Positions 20,911-23,204 of a stretch of 23,204 nucleotides of DNA are shown here, piece after piece (the first letter of the stretch is position 1; each line of letters opens with the position of its first letter). The notes under the pieces were generated by a model that was given only the letters and a program-made list of their open reading frames with translations, had not been told where the DNA came from and made no database searches. The stretch is from IMG/VR virus record IMGVR_UViG_3300006802_000605, positions 1 to 23,204 of that record; one strand, 5' to 3'. Both the position numbers and the translations under genes were made by a program. Origin of the DNA: a virus.

Positions 20911-20948
20911 GGAACCCCCGACTTCCGGGGGAAGAAGTCAGGGGTTCC
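20911..20948 (-). terminator. Strong terminator-like hairpin ahead of the tail operon
   Basis: A 15-base stem (20911-20925 with 20934-20948) has an 8-base loop. On the minus strand the only imperfect position is a G-U wobble, whereas on the plus strand it is an A-C mismatch, so the structure is built for minus-strand RNA. It is followed by GCCTTTCT, a modest T-run. It separates the small genes at 20988-23204 from the tail module. A weak TAGACT -10-like box at 20892-20897 could start tail transcription just after it. Confidence 0.65.
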
Positions 20949-20987
20949 TCATCAGATACCCTCCGGGGGGACAGAGGCTATCCGGGT

Positions 20988-21128
20988 CTAAAGGAAATCT
21001 GAGTTGTCTAGGATTTCGTAGTCTCCGAAAGCCTTACCGGTGTTGACCATAGCGACAACATACTCAAGGGCGGTTTCGCGCTCACGAAACGTGGCGACCT
21101 TATTGTTCAGGTAGTAGACGCGGTACAT
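20988..21128 (-). CDS. Small hypothetical protein (46 aa)
   Basis: No family recognised. The sequence starts YRVYYLNNKVATFRERETAL and continues EYVVAMVNTGKAFGDYEILD, consistent with a small alpha-beta fold. The ATG at 21128 follows AGGGGGCAGC, 10 bases after the previous stop, so the longer frame from 21170 is not used. It is the last gene before the terminator-like hairpin. The function is unknown. Confidence 0.72.
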   Translation of the reverse strand: MYRVYYLNNKVATFRERETALEYVVAMVNTGKAFGDYEILDNSDFL

Positions 21129-21138
21129 GCTGCCCCCT

Positions 21139-21321
21139 TCAGGCGTAGTCCTGCTCGTAAACCCAACCAAGGTTCTCGTCGTAATAGTCGCCCGGTGCGT
21201 TAGTGACCGGGTTGGCCTTACGGTATGCGGCGTACTCCGCGTAGGTCATGGTCTGACCGTTAAACAGGGTGATCTGAACGGTGCCGTCTGCTAGGCGCTG
21301 AGCCTTCTTGTATCCCGCCAT
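21139..21321 (-). CDS. Small hypothetical protein (60 aa)
   Basis: No family recognised. The N-terminal half, AGYKKAQRLADGTVQITLFN, looks like a small beta hairpin, and the rest (YAEYAAYRKANPVTNAPGDY) is Tyr-rich and acidic. The ATG at 21321 has GGAAGGGAGGGG immediately upstream and a good extended -10 (TGATACAAT) 23 bases before it, so this and the next gene can be expressed apart from the upstream gene. Confidence 0.75.
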   Translation of the reverse strand: MAGYKKAQRLADGTVQITLFNGQTMTYAEYAAYRKANPVTNAPGDYYDENLGWVYEQDYA

Positions 21322-21344
21322 AACCCCTCCCTTCCTCAACCCCG

Positions 21345-21353
21345 ATTGTATCA
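21345..21353 (-). promoter_or_regulatory. Extended -10 promoter element (TGATACAAT)
   Basis: TGATACAAT matches TG-n-TATAAT at five of six hexamer positions and overlaps the stop codon of the upstream gene. The ATG at 21321 is 23 bases downstream with a strong ribosome site between. It lacks the TAACnGGGGTG block found before the -10 at the three motif sites, so it may be unregulated by whatever reads that block. Confidence 0.5.
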
Positions 21354-21932
21354 GACGCTAGCGGTTGCCCGCGCCACGATAGAAGCCTTCGTCGGCCTCT
21401 TAAAGAACCCGAACAGCGGGTCATCATCAGAGGCCGTCAGCGTGGCGGTGAACGTCACCGTGTCACCCTCCTCCGCGCTGACCGTGTTGTAGTTGCCTTC
21501 CAGCGACCGGGGCATGGTGCCCCACAACCGGAAGCCCTCAGTAGTCTCAACCAGCATCTTCAGCGTGATCCCGCCGGAGTACGTGTAGTACGTCTCCTGA
21601 GCCTTGATTGACACGATCACACCGGTCACCGTGTTACGGCCCTCAGGCACACTCACACCGGCTTCCAGCAGCGCCGCACGACGCGCCTCACGCTCAGCCT
21701 TGGCACCCAAGGCGGCAGCGCGAGCGGCCTCACGCTCAGCCTGCTCGGCAGCGTACTGAGCCTGACGCTCAGGATTAGGCGTACAGCGGTGGCTAGGCCA
21801 GTAGGTGCGCTGAGCGCCGTACTCCGTGCCGAACCACTCCTTAGGCTGAGCCAAGTAACGCTTGCCGCTCTTAGCGGTCATCCACGTAACCATCGTGTAG
21901 CAGTCGCGGCACATGAACATCGTGTCGCTCAT
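21351..21932 (-). CDS. Zinc-finger protein with Ala-rich helix and OB-like C-terminus (193 aa)
   Basis: A likely nucleic-acid-binding protein of unknown role. The N-terminus has FMCRDCYTMVTW and a later SHRC, together a C-X2-C...H-X-C zinc site. Residues about 60-95 are an Ala/Arg/Glu-rich helix (QYAAEQAEREAARAAALGAK). From about residue 97, NTVTGVIVSIKAQET, KMLVETTEGFRLWGTMPRSL and EGDTVTFTATLTAS form a strand pattern like an OB fold. The ATG at 21932 follows GAAAGGGGGCAAGAC; a GTG at 21950 is possible. It has its own 22-base promoter-like motif upstream. Confidence 0.82.
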   Translation of the reverse strand: MSDTMFMCRDCYTMVTWMTAKSGKRYLAQPKEWFGTEYGAQRTYWPSHRCTPNPERQAQYAAEQAEREAARAAALGAKAEREARRAALLEAGVSVPEGRNTVTGVIVSIKAQETYYTYSGGITLKMLVETTEGFRLWGTMPRSLEGNYNTVSAEEGDTVTFTATLTASDDDPLFGFFKRPTKASIVARATASV

Positions 21933-21956
21933 GTCTTGCCCCCTTTCCACCCCTTA

Positions 21957-21978
21957 AGTGTACCACACCCCGGTTATG
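21957..21978 (-). promoter_or_regulatory. 22-base promoter-like motif upstream of the zinc-finger/OB gene
   Basis: The minus strand shows CATAACCGGGGTGTG joined to GTACACT. It fits TAACnGGGGTGTGnTAnnnT with an extended -10 (TGGTACACT) whose end is 24 bases before the ATG at 21932, the same distance as at the site 22340-22361. Its TAA is the stop codon of the upstream gene. Confidence 0.62.
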
Positions 21979-22315
21979 CCGCGTAGCGGGCGAACTGCCG
22001 CTCAGCAGCAGCAAACGGCCCCACGAAATAGGCGTTACCGTTCACCGCCACAACGCCCTTAACCCCGTTCGCATCAGACCACAGCGTGACCCATTGAGTA
22101 GGCGACATAGCGCCCTCAGCCACCACGGACAGGCCCGTGACCCAAGAGAAGCCCTTACGGGTCGGAGCCCAGCCCAGCAGCCTCTTGGCGCACTCTCCGC
22201 CGACCCGGCTGCCATCAGACAGGTAGGTCACCCAGCGCAGGCCGGTCTTGCCGCATTGCTGGCATTCACCCGTGCCTTCGTGGTCTTCCACGCGCCACAC
22301 CGTCAAGCCGGTCAT
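21974..22315 (-). CDS. Small zinc-finger protein (113 aa)
   Basis: Residues 18-42 hold ECQQCGKTGLRWVTYLSDG and ECAKRL, a C-X2-C-X20-C pattern of a short zinc knuckle seen in many actinophage proteins and thought to bind nucleic acid. The C-terminal 60 residues (TQWVTLWSDANGVKGVVAVN) are beta-rich with no known motif. I chose the ATG at 22315, because GGAAGGGGG precedes it and the longer frame crosses the promoter motif. The stop overlaps the motif for the next gene. Confidence 0.8.
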   Translation of the reverse strand: MTGLTVWRVEDHEGTGECQQCGKTGLRWVTYLSDGSRVGGECAKRLLGWAPTRKGFSWVTGLSVVAEGAMSPTQWVTLWSDANGVKGVVAVNGNAYFVGPFAAAERQFARYAA

Positions 22316-22339
22316 GGCACCCCCTTCCCGTACACCACC

Positions 22340-22361
22340 ATGATACCACACCCCCGTTAGG
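22340..22361 (-). promoter_or_regulatory. 22-base promoter-like motif upstream of the 113-aa zinc-finger gene
   Basis: The minus strand shows CCTAACGGGGGTGTG joined to GTATCAT, giving TAACnGGGGTGTGnTAnnnT. The extended -10 is TGGTATCAT, the best of the three sites. It lies 24 bases before the ATG at 22315 in a short intergenic gap. A GTAGCC run precedes it; no -35 hexamer is seen. Confidence 0.64.
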
Positions 22362-22378
22362 CTACCGGCGGGTAGGGG

Positions 22379-22612
22379 TCAGAACGGCACCGAATCCCGA
22401 ATCTGCCTTAGTCGAATGTGTAACTGACAGGCGTAAGCGATCAGGTCTTCCACCTCTTCCAAAGCATCCTGCACGATCGCATCCAACGGCCTACCCTCAA
22501 ACCGTTGCCTACCGGACCCGTCGTCGTACTGCAACATCCCCGGCCCCATAATCCGGCCCTCAAGCCTGCCCACAATGTCAGCGACCTCAGCCGCATACTC
22601 CTCAGAAGTCAT
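22379..22612 (-). CDS. Small helical protein, weakly MazG/pyrophosphohydrolase-like (77 aa)
   Basis: Residues about 45-70 read DAIVQDALEEVEDLIAYACQ and LHIRLRQIRD, similar to the EExxD helix of short phage MazG-like proteins, but the full set of metal-binding acidic residues is not seen. Such proteins hydrolyse nucleotides; here this is only a guess. The ATG at 22612 lies 4 bases after the phosphoesterase stop with no ribosome site, so translation is probably coupled. Confidence 0.68.
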   Translation of the reverse strand: MTSEEYAAEVADIVGRLEGRIMGPGMLQYDDGSGRQRFEGRPLDAIVQDALEEVEDLIAYACQLHIRLRQIRDSVPF

Positions 22613-22616
22613 GGGC

Positions 22617-23204
22617 TCACAATACGGCTAGGTCACCCCAAGCACCATGCCCCACAAGCAACGTGACAAGGCCAGCCGGAGAATCCTGACCCGTCCGATG
22701 CTTCCACCATTGCGAACCACCGTCCAACGCCGGAATCTGAAGAAACGATTTAGCGCCCGTCTGCTCCACACGCAAATGGTGAAGGTGCGCCCCCATCAGC
22801 AACGTAGCCGAACCGATCGGCTGCATACCGTGAGCCTGACCCGCCCACCACTTAATCGGGTCACGCCCAAACTGATGACCATGCGCGAACCCCGTAGGAG
22901 TACCCGCCACATCCAACGTGATCGTCAACTCATCATCCTGCGGGAACACAAACGAAACATTCTCAAACCCACCCGAAAGACGTATCGCATCCGACACAGC
23001 AGCCGCACCCTCAACCGCCCACGAATCCGTGTACGAGCGCACCACCTTACCCACACGCTGCCCCTCATCGTGATTACCCGGCACCACAGGAATAACCACA
23101 CGGTCAGCAAGCGGAGCAAACACCTTTACCTGATGAAGCATCAAACGGCGGAACACCCTGACCTGCTCCGTGATCGACAAGTCAAGACGACCGGCAGCAG
23201 CAAG
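22617..23204 (-). CDS. Calcineurin-like metallophosphoesterase, C-terminal part (cut by window edge)
   Basis: A metal-dependent phosphoesterase. The frame is open to the right edge, so the start is outside; a TTG at 23180 is only the first possible start in view. PVVPGNHDEGQ is the GNHD motif, FAHGHQFG and GAHLHHL are the later histidine motifs of the two-metal site. The N-terminal GDxHxG motif would lie outside the window. Actinophages often carry such genes beside DNA metabolism genes; proposed roles are nuclease or nucleotide phosphatase. Two small genes follow immediately. Confidence 0.88.
   Translation of the reverse strand, partial: LAAAGRLDLSITEQVRVFRRLMLHQVKVFAPLADRVVIPVVPGNHDEGQRVGKVVRSYTDSWAVEGAAAVSDAIRLSGGFENVSFVFPQDDELTITLDVAGTPTGFAHGHQFGRDPIKWWAGQAHGMQPIGSATLLMGAHLHHLRVEQTGAKSFLQIPALDGGSQWWKHRTGQDSPAGLVTLLVGHGAWGDLAVL

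Overview
This window looks like part of a tailed, siphovirus-type bacteriophage genome (or a prophage of one) infecting a moderately high-GC actinobacterium. The grounds are frequent GTG starts, a continuous run of overlapping genes (ATGA, GTGA and TGATG junctions), many zinc-binding microproteins, and families typical of actinophages: DUF5047-like tail protein, DUF5131, ERF annealase, r1t-type holin and PGRP-like amidase. Every supported gene lies on the minus strand, so the window reads from high to low coordinates. I see no integrase, lysogeny repressor, tRNA, CRISPR array or insertion sequence. No stretch over 300 bases lacks a gene; the longest gaps are 8635-8808 (174 bases: promoter motif plus terminator-like hairpin) and 20866-20987 (122 bases: hairpin).

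Layout in transcription order. (1) 23204-20988: a metallophosphoesterase cut by the window edge and five small genes, three with recognisable promoter-like upstream sequences, ending in a strong hairpin. (2) 20865-10992: the tail module, with a short conserved protein, two tandem paralogous tail-tube proteins, a tail assembly chaperone with an apparent +1 frameshift extension, a 1502-residue tape measure and three minor tail proteins. (3) 10952-8809: the lysis cassette, with a membrane protein, a peptidoglycan-binding protein, a holin, an uncatalogued 46-residue acidic protein, an amidase endolysin and a 30-residue zinc finger that runs into a terminator-like hairpin. (4) 8634-5299: recombination and replication, with a Gam-like nuclease inhibitor, an ERF annealase, a winged-helix protein, an initiator-like protein whose gene carries an iteron array (a likely origin), a helicase-loader-like protein, a zinc-finger protein and an HNH nuclease. 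(5) 5261-3495: small regulatory, membrane and unknown proteins. (6) 3486-1365: a ParB-like protein, a methyltransferase-like protein, a DUF5131 protein and a Cys-rich microprotein, possibly a nucleic-acid modification set. (7) 1338-1: small terminase, a PD-(D/E)XK nuclease, a 48-residue protein and the start of the large terminase, which runs off the left edge. The head genes are presumably beyond it.

The best candidates for something undescribed are: a strand-biased heptamer, GATGCGA, repeated about every 600 bases on the coding strand; a 22-base promoter-like motif at three separate genes; an iteron array inside the initiator gene; and the ParB/methyltransferase/DUF5131/Cys-rich cluster just ahead of packaging. 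All counts were made by eye. No database search was run, so family names rest on recognised motifs.
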